DNA of 64,000 nt from DATBFG01 sp036558645. GTDB lineage: Bacteria; Acidobacteriota; Terriglobia; Terriglobales; Acidobacteriaceae. The position numbers and the translations under genes were made by a program. How positions within the stretch are numbered: position 1 is the first letter of the stretch; each line of letters starts with the position of its first letter. Location: contig DATBFG010000021.1 in NCBI GenBank assembly GCA_036558645.1, positions 1 to 64,000 on the forward strand, in the 5' to 3' direction. Below the pieces are notes generated by a model. The model was not told the DNA's origin. It saw only the letters and a list, made by a program, of their open reading frames with translations, and ran no database searches. Shown here piece after piece: positions 24,439 through 35,200 of the stretch.

Positions 24439-27400
24439 ATGACTCGCGTCGGCGCGCTTATCTGCGTAGTTGTATTTTTGTTGTCTACCTTGATTCTTAA
24501 TGCTCAACAGATCACTGGAAGCCTTCGGGGAACTGTGTCGGATCCAAGCGGCGCCGTTGTGGCGTCGGCGCAGGTGACGGCGAAGAATACCGAAACCGGT
24601 CTGACGCGCAGTTCCGTCACCGATCGGACTGGAAGCTTTGTTCTGATTGAGCTACCTGTCGGCCATTACCAACTGGAAGTCATCGCGCAGGGATTTCAGA
24701 AATACGTGCAGGACGGCATCTCGCTCAACGTGAATGAGACTGGTGTCGTTCCTGTCCGCTTGCGGGTCGGTGGCGAGGCAGAGCAGATACAGGTAAAGGC
24801 CGACGCCGAGTTGTTGCAGCCAACTGTCACAAGTCTGGGAAAGGCTGTTTTGGAGCAGGAACTGAACGATCTTCCCCTGGACGGTCGCAACTTCTCGCAA
24901 TTGGGGCTGCTTCAGCCCGGGGTAGTGCCGCTGACCGCTGGATTACAAGAGGCTGGTGGATCGTTGCGACATGGCCAATCCTATTCCGTGAATGGCCAAC
25001 GGCCCGAGTCAAACAACTTCCTTATCGACGGCGCCAACAATGTGAATGCGGTTGATGCGGGTTTCGTCCTGCAACCGCCGATTGATGCGATTTCCGAATT
25101 TCGCATCCTTACGCATACTGCTAACGCAGAATTCGGACAGAACACAGGATCCACGACCAATATTGTCACCAAGTCGGGCTCGAACTCATTTCACGGTTCA
25201 GCGTGGGAATTTCTTCGTAATGACGCCTTCGATGCCGCCGATTACTCCACCGGCACCGTTCAGCCCCTGAAGCAGAATCAGTTTGGCGGAACCTTCGGTG
25301 GACCCATCATAAAAGACCGCACGTTCTTCTATGGATATTACGAAGGCTTTCGCAATCGCCAGGGTGAAACCGTAAATGCGACCGTGCCCTCCTTGTTAGA
25401 GCGGCAGGGGGACTTTTCGGAACATGGGCTGTGCGCGATCAACTTCAATACCGGGTCGTGTGATCCTGTTCCGAACAATCAGGTGCCGATCACGCCAATT
25501 TCGGCCAATATTCTGAACTTTTATCCACTTCCCAACCAGGGCACGAACACGTTTATCACGACGCAATCAAAGAGTGTCAACAACGATCAATTTGGAGTCC
25601 GTCTCGACCACTATCTCACCACGAAAGACAATCTTAATTTCCGCTACATGTATAGCGGTGGACCTACGAACGATCCGCTGTCGACCTCTGGCGCCAACGT
25701 TCCCGGCTTCCCGGTAGGTGAGGAGGACAGGGCGCAAAACTTTGCTGTACAGGAAACGCACGTGTTTTCTCCGGCCATCATTGGTGTAGCTCGGTTTTCG
25801 TATCTGCGAAACAAGTTCCTGTTTGATCAGCACCTGAATCACACCGCACCGTCAGAATTGGGTTTCCAATACGATCCGACCCTGCCCGACGCTGCTGGCC
25901 CGCCGTTTATCCAGGTGGCGGGATACGCTTCAGTAGGAGACCCCATCACAGGTCCGCGCAATACTTTTCAGAATACGTTTGATCTTTCCGGGTCGCTGAG
26001 CTGGATTCATGGCCGTCATGAGATGAAGTTCGGAGGCGGCTTTCGCCGCGATCAAATCAATGCCGTACAGGGCATCGCCTCGAACGGATTCTTCGTCTTT
26101 GCGCCCGTACCCTTCAGCAACGCCTTTGCGAACTTTTTGACGGGGATACCGGTGTTCTTTCTACAAGGTGGTGGCGATCTTTCCCGACACATCCGAGGCA
26201 AGGCTCTTAATTTCTACGGTCAGGATACCTACAAAGTAAATTCACGGTTGACCGTGAATTACGGTTTGCGCTGGGATCTTCCATTCCCCAACACCGAATT
26301 AGATAACAAGCAAAGCCTCTTCGTACCTGGCGCACAGTCCACAGTATTTCCCGATGCCCCAGCGGGCCTGTTGTATCCGGGAGATCCAGGAGTTCCGGCA
26401 GGACTTATTCCGACGCAAAAGACGGCGTTTGCTCCTCGAGTGGGATTTGCTCTCGATCCCACCGGACAAGCGAATACGCTGATCAGTGCGGCGTATGGGA
26501 TTTTCTACGAGCCCTACTACACGGGCCAGGGCGGGCCGTTGCAGGATCCAATCAGCGCGCCGCCTTACTTGCAGACTCCCCAGGTGAACTTTCCGAACTT
26601 TGCTGATCCGTTCAACGGGGCAAATCCGTTTGGCCTGTCTTTTGCCACGCCGATGACATTGTTGGTTATTAATCGCGACCTGAAGCTTCCTTATGCCCAG
26701 GACTGGAACCTCACGGTTCAGCACTCATTTGGACAGAGCTGGCTTTTCGAGATTGGATATGTGGGCACGAAGGGCGTGAGATTGCCCAGGTTTATCGAAG
26801 GAAACCCGACCAGGTATATCCCTGGCCAGTCGAGTGTCGACAATGTGAATCAGCGCCGGCTCTACTCAGGATGCACCCTCGCCGAACCTGACGATTGCAT
26901 ATATGGATCAGTAGGTCAGATCGCGAGTGCCGCGGGGTCGAACTACAACGCACTGGAATCGAGTTTGCGCAAGCGCTTCGGACATGGAATCGCTTTCTTG
27001 GCGTCATACACCTATGCCAAGGCCATCGACGATGTGTCTTCATTCAACATCACAGGCTCGGCCTCGCAACCGGTCGCCGGCGAAAATGATCTCGCACAAA
27101 ACCCATTCGATCTGGCTGCCGAACGTGGGCGCTCGATGTTCGATTCGCGCCACCGCTTCGTCCTGAGCTACCAGTGGAGCCTTCCTTTCTGGAGACAGGC
27201 GCACACCTGGTACCAACACGTTTTGGGCGATTGGCAGCTCAATGGAATCGTGACGCTGCAGAGCGGCACGCCATTCACAGTGTTCGAACCTGCCGATGTA
27301 TCGCTGCAGGGAAGCGCGCCAGAGATTTCGGGCTTTTCCAGCAACCGACCGAACGTTGTTGGCGATCCCAACTCCGGGCCGAAGACGGCACAGGAGTGGT

Positions 27401-27699
27401 TCAACACCAGCGCCTTCGCGCGTATTACTCCTGATCCAAACTCGCCCGTACAACAATTCGGAAACGAAGGACGCAATACGGTACAAGGGCCGGGCTACGT
27501 CAATTGGGACTTCTCAGCGTTCAAGAGTGTCAGCATCAGCGAAGGTAAGGAATTCCAATTTAGAGCTGAGCTGTTTAATTTTCTCAATCACACGAACCTG
27601 AGATTGCCGAACAGCGACGTAAGTTCGCCGACATTTGGAGAGATTCACACCGACTTGGGCCCACGCGTGATCCAGTTCGCTCTTAAGTTCCTGTTCTAA
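24439..27699 (+). CDS. Oar-type TonB-dependent receptor 1 with carboxypeptidase-regulatory domain
   Basis: From the ATG at 24439 the protein has 1086 residues and a signal peptide (RVGALICVVVFLLSTLILNAQ). Residues about 25-110 are a carboxypeptidase-regulatory-like Ig domain (GSLRGTVSDPSGAVVASAQV, FVLIELPVGHYQLEVIAQGF). A TonB plug-like domain follows (DLPLDGRNFSQLGLLQPGVV, YSVNGQRPESNNFLIDGANN, NIVTKSGSNSFHGSAWEFLR). The rest is a large beta-barrel, with GPIIKDRTFFYGYYEGFRNR and LNFYGQDTYKVNSRLTVNYG and a final aromatic FALKFLF typical of outer-membrane proteins. It belongs to the Oar/OmpA-related receptors expanded in acidobacteria; ligands are unknown. The MdtABC-like operon starts 168 bases downstream and probably has its own promoter. 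Confidence 0.92.
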   Translation: MTRVGALICVVVFLLSTLILNAQQITGSLRGTVSDPSGAVVASAQVTAKNTETGLTRSSVTDRTGSFVLIELPVGHYQLEVIAQGFQKYVQDGISLNVNETGVVPVRLRVGGEAEQIQVKADAELLQPTVTSLGKAVLEQELNDLPLDGRNFSQLGLLQPGVVPLTAGLQEAGGSLRHGQSYSVNGQRPESNNFLIDGANNVNAVDAGFVLQPPIDAISEFRILTHTANAEFGQNTGSTTNIVTKSGSNSFHGSAWEFLRNDAFDAADYSTGTVQPLKQNQFGGTFGGPIIKDRTFFYGYYEGFRNRQGETVNATVPSLLERQGDFSEHGLCAINFNTGSCDPVPNNQVPITPISANILNFYPLPNQGTNTFITTQSKSVNNDQFGVRLDHYLTTKDNLNFRYMYSGGPTNDPLSTSGANVPGFPVGEEDRAQNFAVQETHVFSPAIIGVARFSYLRNKFLFDQHLNHTAPSELGFQYDPTLPDAAGPPFIQVAGYASVGDPITGPRNTFQNTFDLSGSLSWIHGRHEMKFGGGFRRDQINAVQGIASNGFFVFAPVPFSNAFANFLTGIPVFFLQGGGDLSRHIRGKALNFYGQDTYKVNSRLTVNYGLRWDLPFPNTELDNKQSLFVPGAQSTVFPDAPAGLLYPGDPGVPAGLIPTQKTAFAPRVGFALDPTGQANTLISAAYGIFYEPYYTGQGGPLQDPISAPPYLQTPQVNFPNFADPFNGANPFGLSFATPMTLLVINRDLKLPYAQDWNLTVQHSFGQSWLFEIGYVGTKGVRLPRFIEGNPTRYIPGQSSVDNVNQRRLYSGCTLAEPDDCIYGSVGQIASAAGSNYNALESSLRKRFGHGIAFLASYTYAKAIDDVSSFNITGSASQPVAGENDLAQNPFDLAAERGRSMFDSRHRFVLSYQWSLPFWRQAHTWYQHVLGDWQLNGIVTLQSGTPFTVFEPADVSLQGSAPEISGFSSNRPNVVGDPNSGPKTAQEWFNTSAFARITPDPNSPVQQFGNEGRNTVQGPGYVNWDFSAFKSVSISEGKEFQFRAELFNFLNHTNLRLPNSDVSSPTFGEIHTDLGPRVIQFALKFLF

Positions 27700-27803
27700 G
27701 CAACGCTAACCGCAAAGCCAGTTCGTACGCGGCGATAGGCCACGACGACAAGCCAACGCCTCCCTCTCTTTCTAGCTCCAAGTCTGTCTAAATGCTTCAA
27801 ATA

Positions 27804-27820
27804 TCGTAAAGTTTCGTAAA
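27804..27820 (+). promoter_or_regulatory. Direct heptamer repeats upstream of the MdtABC-like operon
   Basis: Two copies of TCGTAAA at 27804-27810 and 27814-27820 lie exactly 10 bp apart, one helical turn, about 50 bases ahead of the adaptor start. This is the spacing expected for two subunits of a regulator on one DNA face. No regulator gene is adjacent, so the assignment is tentative. Confidence 0.35.
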
Positions 27821-27867
27821 CTCTCGCCGACGTACGGGTTCAGGCTCTAGGATAGAATCCGCAACCT

Positions 27868-29151
27868 GTGAAGGAATACCCACGTCTAAAAAGTACTATG
27901 GCGAGATCAGTGGAATCGGAAACCCCGGCCGGAGGAGATGGAGCGTTTGGCTCGGTGGCGACAGATGGTCCGAATCGATCTTTTCGATTTCCGGCATTGC
28001 TGACATCCACGATCGCGCTCGTCGCTATCGGGCTCGGATGCGGCCGTGCGGATCCTGCTCCTGTGCAAGCCCACAAAGGCACTCAGCCGGTTGTCGTCGG
28101 CGTTGCAAACGCCGAGCGCAAGGACATGCCCGTTTATCTCACAGGTCTGGGCTCAGTTACAGCGTTTAACTCTGTCAATGTAAAAACTCGAGTAGACGGG
28201 CAGCTTACCCAAGTAGCGTTTAAAGAGGGACAGCATGTGCAAAAGGGCGATCTGCTGGCGGTCATCGATCCACGCCCGTACGAAGTTGCACTAAGCCAGG
28301 CGCAAGCGGCGTTGTTTCGCGATCAGGCGCAATTGCGCGACGCCCGATTGAATTATGAGCGCTTCAACGATCTACTCCAGCAGTCAGGAGCGATGTCGCA
28401 ACAGCAGGTGGATACTCAGAAGGCGACCGCCGATCAACTCGAAGGTACGGTGCGTACCGACCAGGCCGCCATCGATAACGCAAAATTGAACCTCACCTAT
28501 TGCCGCATCACGGCGCCAATATCCGGTCGCGTTGGACTTCGGCTCGTCGATGTGGGCAACATGGTTCACGCCGCCGACACGAATCCACTGCTAGTGATTA
28601 CTCAGCTGCAACCTATCTCGGTGCTGTTTACGCTACCTGAGGATCAGCTCCCCGCCGTCGCAAAGCGCATGCGGCAAAACACACTCACGGTCGAGGCCTA
28701 CAGCCGCGACGATACCACCAAGATTGATACCGGAAAGCTGCAGACCATCGATAACACCATCGACCAAACCACTGGAACCGGGCGTCTAAAGGCTGTTTTT
28801 GATAACGAAGGCGACACGCTGTGGCCGAATCAATTTGTGAATGTTCATCTACTGCTGGAGGTCCGCAAGAACAGCATTGTCGTGCCGGCGGCGGCGATTC
28901 AACGAGGCCCACAGGGAACCTTCGTCTACGGGGTGAAGTCTGATGAGACAGTGGAGGTTCGCCCCGTTACTGTTTCTCTTACCCAAGGCAGCACCAGCCT
29001 GCTTGCTTCCGGGCTCGAGCCTGGGGAAACGGTGGTTGTAGATGGACAGGATAAGCTGCAAGCTGGCGCTCACGTTCAGGCGCGAGGCGGCCAGAATCCC
29101 AGCCATTCGCCCTCGAGTCCCGCGCAACCTTCTGCGACTGGAGAGCCATGA
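27868..29151 (+). CDS. MdtA-like RND efflux periplasmic adaptor
   Basis: The 427-residue adaptor starts at a GTG (27868); an ATG at 27898 ten codons later is an alternative. After a charged N-terminal stretch comes one hydrophobic segment (FPALLTSTIALVAIGLGCG) that serves as membrane anchor and may be a lipoprotein signal, although the lipobox is poor. Then follow VYLTGLGSVTAFNSVNVKTR with DGQLTQVAFKEGQHVQKGDL, the first biotinyl-lipoyl half; a helical hairpin (about 140-215); LTYCRITAPISGRVGLRLVD, the second half; and the barrel domain with GRLKAVFDNEGDTLWPNQFV. The tail is Pro/Ser rich. The overlap of its TGA with the next ATG couples it to the first pump gene. Confidence 0.9.
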   Translation: MKEYPRLKSTMARSVESETPAGGDGAFGSVATDGPNRSFRFPALLTSTIALVAIGLGCGRADPAPVQAHKGTQPVVVGVANAERKDMPVYLTGLGSVTAFNSVNVKTRVDGQLTQVAFKEGQHVQKGDLLAVIDPRPYEVALSQAQAALFRDQAQLRDARLNYERFNDLLQQSGAMSQQQVDTQKATADQLEGTVRTDQAAIDNAKLNLTYCRITAPISGRVGLRLVDVGNMVHAADTNPLLVITQLQPISVLFTLPEDQLPAVAKRMRQNTLTVEAYSRDDTTKIDTGKLQTIDNTIDQTTGTGRLKAVFDNEGDTLWPNQFVNVHLLLEVRKNSIVVPAAAIQRGPQGTFVYGVKSDETVEVRPVTVSLTQGSTSLLASGLEPGETVVVDGQDKLQAGAHVQARGGQNPSHSPSSPAQPSATGEP

Positions 29152-32100
29152 GTCCGTCGCGCATCTTTATCCTGCGCCCGGTTGCCACTACGCTGCTGAT
29201 GATCGCGATTCTGCTGGTTGGCGTGGTCGCATATCGGCAGCTACCTGTTTCTGCTCTTCCTGAGGTCGATTATCCAACCATTCAGGTGACGACGTTTTAT
29301 CCGGGTGCCGATCCCGATGTGATGGCTTCGTCGGTGACCGCACCCCTGGAGCGACAATTTGGGCAGGTCCCTGGTCTCTCGCAGATGACTTCGACCAGCT
29401 CCTTCGGAAGTTCACTGATCACGCTCCAATTCAACCTCGATCAGAACATCGATGTGGCTGAGCAGCAAGTGCAGGCGGCCATAAACTCAGCCTCGACTTA
29501 TCTGCCGAGAGACTTACCGAACCCGCCCATCTACAGCAAGGTCAATCCAGCGGATTCGCCGATTCTGACGCTGGCACTCACCTCGAATACATTGCCGCTG
29601 TCGAAAGTGGAAGACTTAGCCGACACGGCTCTGGCACAGAAGATATCGCAGCTCACGGGAGTTGGGCTGGTTTCAATCAGCGGCGGACAGAAGCCTGCGG
29701 TGAGAATTCAGGCGAACCCAACTGCGCTCGCATCGTATGGACTTAGCCTTGAAGATGTGCGCGCCGCATTAGCCGCCGCAAATGTGAACCAGGCCAAGGG
29801 CGTGCTGGACGGTGCCCGGCTGTCTTACACAATCAACGCTAATGACCAGTTGATTTCGAGCGCACAATACGCGCCCATCATCATTGCGTACAAAGACGGA
29901 GCGCCGGTCCGATTGTCTGACGTGGCCAACATCGTCGATGGCGTGGAAAACGTGCAGCAAGCGGCGTGGATGAACCAGACGCCTGCCGTGATTGTGAATA
30001 TTCAGCGGCAACCCGGCGCCAATATCATCGCCGTTGTTGATCGTGTTAAGGCGCTCCTGCCGCAATTGCAAACATCCCTGCCATCGGCGGTGCAGGTTCA
30101 CATCCTCACCGACCGGACCGAGACCATTCGGGCGTCAGTGAAGGACGTGCAATTCTCGCTCCTCCTCACGATCGCACTTGTCGTTCTGGTGATTTTTCTT
30201 TTTTTGCGAAATCTTTCGGCAACAGTCATCCCGAGTGTTGCTGTTCCGCTCTCGCTGGTTGGAACGTTTGGTGTGATGTATCTGCTGGGCTACAGCCTGA
30301 ACAATCTGACCCTGATGGCACTTACGATCTCGACGGGATTCGTGGTAGATGACGCGATCGTTATGATCGAGAACATCGACCGGTTTCTCGAGGCCGGGGA
30401 TTCGCCACTGGAAGCGGCATTGAAGGGATCAGGACAGATCGGTTTCACGATTATTTCTCTGACCGTGTCGCTCATCGCGGTATTGATTCCGCTGCTATTC
30501 ATGGGGGACATCGTGGGACGGCTCTTCCGCGAGTTCGCCATCACGCTGGCAGTCACGATTCTGGTATCTGCAGTTGTGTCGCTGACGCTAACCCCGATGA
30601 TGTCGGCGAAACTACTGAAACATCAAAGGCCCGAGCAGCAGGGCCGTTTCTACCGGGTGTCGGAGAATCTGTACAACCGTGTCGTCGGCGTCTATGGACA
30701 CACGCTGAAGTTTGTCCTGAGGCACCAGACTGCAACATTACTGGTAACGGCGGCAACAGTTGTTCTGACCCTGCTGTTATACGTCGTTGTGCCAAAGGGC
30801 TTCTTCCCGGTACAAGACACTGGAGTGATTCTCGGCATTTCCGAAGCGCCGGAAAATGTTTCGTTCACTGCGATGGAGCAACGGCAACAGGCGTTGGCCG
30901 CGGTGATCCTCAAAGACCCCGCAGTAGAGAGTCTATCTTCTTTTATCGGCGTGGACGGCACGAACACAACTCCAAACAGCGGTCGCATTCAGGTCAATCT
31001 CAAGCCGCTTGAGCAGCGCGATGCTAGTGCCAGTGAGATTATCCGGCGGCTCCAGCCAGAACTGGCCACGGTCGAAGGTATTACCCTTTACATGCAGCCT
31101 GTACAGGATCTGACTGTTGAAAGCCGCGTCAGCCGCACGCAATTTCAATATTCCATGGAGGACGTGGACGCGCAGGAGTTGGCCTCATGGTCAAGGCGCT
31201 TGCTGACTAGACTACAGCAGATGCCTGAGTTGCGCGATGTGGCCAGCGATCAGCAAAACAATGGGCTGCGGGCAGATCTAGTCATCGATCGTGACTCGGC
31301 ATCGCGGCTCGGCATCCTGCCACAGGCAATTGATGACACGCTGTACGATGCGTTTGGACAGCGGCAAGTCTCCACCATCTTCACACAGCTGAATCAGTAT
31401 CACGTCATTCTTGAGGTCGATCCGCAATTTCGCCAGAACCCTGACGCGCTGAAGAATATCTACGTGAAGTCCAGTAGCGGTACGCAGGTTCCGCTGTCTT
31501 CCTTTTCCCACTTCGAGCACAAAAATGCGACGCTCGCAATCAATCATCTGGGACAGTTCCCGGTGGTGACTTTGTCATTCAATCTCGCACCAGGAGTTTC
31601 TCTCGGTGATGCAACACGTGCCATCGACGAAGCCGAGCGCGAGATCAATCTCCCTGCCAGCATACATACCAGCTTTCAAGGTACGGCGGCAGCGTTCCGC
31701 AACTCGCTGTCGTCTGAACCGTGGCTGATCCTGGCCGCGGTCATCACCGTCTACATTGTGCTGGGTGTGCTCTACGAGAGTTACATTCACCCGGTCACGA
31801 TTCTTTCGACGCTGCCCTCGGCCGGAGTGGGAGCGATCCTGGCTTTGATTCTCACTGGGAACGATCTAAGCGTGGTGGCGCTGATTGGAATCATCCTGTT
31901 GATTGGCATCGTGAAGAAGAATGCCATCATGATGATCGACTTCGCACTCGAAGCCGAGCGCGAAGAGCATAAACCGCCCGAGGAAGCTATCTTTCAAGCA
32001 AGTTTGCTGCGGTTTCGTCCCATCATGATGACGACCATGGCAGCACTACTTGGTGGTTTGCCGCTTGCTCTCGGCACGGGTACGGGGTCGGAATTGCGCC

Positions 32101-32258
32101 GCCCGTTGGGTATCACTATTGTTGGTGGACTCATTCTGAGCCAGATGCTGACTCTCTACACTACCCCCGTTATTTACCTGTGGTTTGATCGCTTGGCGCA
32201 GCGGTTTTCGAAGTTTCGCGTCGGTAACCGCATTGAGGAACCAGTAACCGGCGATTAA
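29148..32258 (+). CDS. MdtB-like RND efflux pump
   Basis: This 1036-residue pump has the complete twelve-helix RND architecture. It begins with SPSRIFILRPVATTLLMIAI, the usual amphipathic opening of the MdtB/MdtC group, then SALPEVDYPTIQVTTFYPGA. The TM4 relay residues are D401 and D402 in TGFVVDDAIVMIENIDRFLE. The TM11 and TM10 signatures KKNAIMMIDFALEAEREEHK and LLRFRPIMMTTMAALLGGLP are clear. It begins 4 bases inside the adaptor gene and ends 2 bases before the second pump gene, so all three are one operon. In E. coli, MdtB and MdtC form a mixed B2C trimer; the same is likely here. Substrates known for MdtABC (bile salts, novobiocin) cannot be assumed. Confidence 0.91.
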   Translation: MSPSRIFILRPVATTLLMIAILLVGVVAYRQLPVSALPEVDYPTIQVTTFYPGADPDVMASSVTAPLERQFGQVPGLSQMTSTSSFGSSLITLQFNLDQNIDVAEQQVQAAINSASTYLPRDLPNPPIYSKVNPADSPILTLALTSNTLPLSKVEDLADTALAQKISQLTGVGLVSISGGQKPAVRIQANPTALASYGLSLEDVRAALAAANVNQAKGVLDGARLSYTINANDQLISSAQYAPIIIAYKDGAPVRLSDVANIVDGVENVQQAAWMNQTPAVIVNIQRQPGANIIAVVDRVKALLPQLQTSLPSAVQVHILTDRTETIRASVKDVQFSLLLTIALVVLVIFLFLRNLSATVIPSVAVPLSLVGTFGVMYLLGYSLNNLTLMALTISTGFVVDDAIVMIENIDRFLEAGDSPLEAALKGSGQIGFTIISLTVSLIAVLIPLLFMGDIVGRLFREFAITLAVTILVSAVVSLTLTPMMSAKLLKHQRPEQQGRFYRVSENLYNRVVGVYGHTLKFVLRHQTATLLVTAATVVLTLLLYVVVPKGFFPVQDTGVILGISEAPENVSFTAMEQRQQALAAVILKDPAVESLSSFIGVDGTNTTPNSGRIQVNLKPLEQRDASASEIIRRLQPELATVEGITLYMQPVQDLTVESRVSRTQFQYSMEDVDAQELASWSRRLLTRLQQMPELRDVASDQQNNGLRADLVIDRDSASRLGILPQAIDDTLYDAFGQRQVSTIFTQLNQYHVILEVDPQFRQNPDALKNIYVKSSSGTQVPLSSFSHFEHKNATLAINHLGQFPVVTLSFNLAPGVSLGDATRAIDEAEREINLPASIHTSFQGTAAAFRNSLSSEPWLILAAVITVYIVLGVLYESYIHPVTILSTLPSAGVGAILALILTGNDLSVVALIGIILLIGIVKKNAIMMIDFALEAEREEHKPPEEAIFQASLLRFRPIMMTTMAALLGGLPLALGTGTGSELRRPLGITIVGGLILSQMLTLYTTPVIYLWFDRLAQRFSKFRVGNRIEEPVTGD

Positions 32259-32260
32259 GC

Positions 32261-35200
32261 ATGAGTATCTCAGCTCCATTTATCCGCAGGCCGGTCGGCA
32301 CGTCACTCTTGGCTGCCGCCCTGTTGATGGCGGGAGCGCTGGCCTTCAACTTTCTTCCCGTGGCTCCATTGCCACAGGTGGAATTTCCTGTCATCCAGGT
32401 TTCTGCAGGCTTGCCAGGCGCAAGTCCGGAAACGATGGCCTCGGCGGTAGCCACACCGCTGGAGCGTCAGTTCGGACGCATTGCAGGCGTCACGCAAATG
32501 ACCTCCACCAGCCAGTTGGGGTCGACAAGCGTCGTTCTGCAATTTGACCTGAATCGGAATATCGACGCCGCTGCGCGTGACGTACAAGCTGCAATCAATG
32601 CCGCCCGAGGACAGCTACCCACCAACCTGCCAAATAATCCTTCCTACCGCAAAGTGAATCCCGCCGATGCTCCGGTCATGATCGTAGCCCTGACATCGGA
32701 CACAATTCCTTTACCCAACATTTATGATGCAGCCGACTCTGTGCTTTCGCAGAAGCTTGCGCAAGTGAGCGGAGTAGGGCAGGTTTTCGTTGGAGGCGGT
32801 GCCCGCCCGGCCGTTCGAGCGGAATTGAATCCCACACTTTTAAACAAGTTGGGGGTTGGCCTCGATACAGTGCGGACCGCATTGGGATCGGCGAATGCCA
32901 ACCGCCCCAAGGGTCAGGTATCCGACGCGATCAATAGCTGGACGATCACAGCGAACGACCAGATCTTCAAAGCCGATCAGTACGAGAAGGTCATCGTCTC
33001 TTCGAATAATGGAGCTCCGGTACGGCTCGCCGACGTCGCGGATGTTCAGGATTCCGTCGAGGACATTCGTACCCTGGGGCTGGCGAACGGTAAACCCGCC
33101 GTGTTGATCATCATCTTCCGCCAGCCCGGCGCGAACATCATCGATACTGTCGATCGCATTCGTGCTGCCTTGCCGCAGCTACAATCGTCGATCTCCCCCG
33201 CGATCGGTGTGGACATCGTGCTGGACCGGACAGCCACGATTCGTGCTTCGGTACAAGACATCGAACATACGCTGGTGCTGTCGATTGTATTGGTTGTTCT
33301 GGTTGTCTTCGTGTTTCTGCGTACGCTCCGTGCGACTCTGATTCCAAGCATCGCCGTGCCCCTGTCGCTCATTGGCACATTTGCAGTGATGTACCTCCTC
33401 GGTTATAGCGTCGACAACCTTTCGCTAATGGCGCTGGCAATCTCGACGGGATTCGTTGTCGACGACGCCATCGTAGTGCTCGAAAACATCACCCGTTACC
33501 TCGAGCAAGGCATGGGGCCTGTGCAGGCGGCTTTCCGGGGTGCGCGGGAAATCGGGTTCACCGTCTTATCCATGAGCACTTCATTGGTGGCGGTTTTCAT
33601 TCCGATTCTGTTGATGGGCGGAATCGTCGGGCGGCTCTTTCGGGAATTTGCGGTGACACTCAGCGTTGCGATCGCCGTATCACTCGTCGTCTCGCTGACA
33701 ACGACTCCGATGTTGTGCGCAAAATTCTTGCGGCCTCTCCGCGAGGAGCGGCACGGTCGTCTCTATCGCACAAGCGAAAAGGTTTTCGATTGGATTCTTT
33801 CCGGCTATCGGCACAGCCTCGGTTGGGTGCTGCGCTGGCAGGCACTGATGTTGCTGGTCACACTGGCTACTGCAGGCCTGAGTGTCTACATGTACGTTCA
33901 GGTGCCCAAGGGATTTTTCCCCCAGCAGGATACCGGCCGCATGGCAGGTTCTGTACAAGCCTCGCAAGACATCTCTTTCGAGGCGATGAGTGCCAAGATG
34001 CGCCAGTATGTCCGCATCGTTGGTCAGGATCCTTCGATCTTGTCGGTAACCGGATTTGCGGGTGGCAACACAACCGCAAATAGCGGCCGCATGTTCATCA
34101 TGTTGAAGCCGTTGCAAGAACGCAAGGTTTCTGCCGACCAGGTCATCAACCGCCTGCGGTCCAAGTTGGCGGTAGTTCCGGGCGCGACTTTGTTCCTGCA
34201 ATCGGCACAGGACTTGACCATCGGTGGACGTCAGAGCCAGGCGCAGTATCAGTACACGCTACAAGGCGAAAATCTTGACGAGCTTAACCAATGGGCGCCA
34301 AAACTACTCCAAAAGATGCGCACCATGCCCAACTTGCGAGACGTTAACTCCGATCAGCAGAATAAGGGGCTGGAATCGGCAATTGAAATCGACCGTGATA
34401 CTGCATCGAGACTAGGCATTACTCCCCAGGCTATCGACAACGCTTTGTACGACGCATTCGGTCAGCGACAAGTTTCGACCATGTACCGGCAACTGAACCA
34501 ATATCACGTGGTCATGGAAGTTGAGCCTCGCTTCTCGAAGACTCCCGATGCGTTGCAGGGAGTGTACGTCCGATCTTCAGCCGGAGTGCCGGTACCGCTT
34601 GCGGCGTTTGCCCACTTCAGTCCTGGCAATACCGCACTCGCGGTGAATCACCAGGGACAGTTTCCGTCGGTCACACTGTCGTTCAACCTCGGCCCGAACG
34701 TCTCGTTGAGTGAGGCGACAGTGGAGATCGAGAATGCTGAGCGCGCCATGGGATTTCCGGGCACGATACACGCTAGTTTTCAGGGTACGGCGGCAGCATT
34801 CCAGGATTCGCTGAAGAGCCAGCCACTGTTGATTCTTGCGGCGCTCGTAACGGTGTACATCGTCTTGGGCGTGCTCTATGAAAGCTATATCCACCCCATC
34901 ACGATTCTGTCGACCCTTCCTTCTGCAGGAGTGGGAGCATTGTTGGCTCTCAAGCTCACTGGAAACGAATTGAATGTCATCGGACTGATTGGAATCATCC
35001 TGCTGATTGGCATTGTTAAGAAAAACGCGATCATGATGATCGACTTTGCCCTGGACGTGGAGCGTCGCGAGGGCAAGAGTTCGACCGATTCGATTTATGA
35101 GGCGTGCCTTCTGCGCTTCCGGCCGATCATGATGACGACCATGGCAGCCATGCTGGGTGCCTTGCCATTGGCTCTGGGTACCGGAACGGGTTCGGAACTC

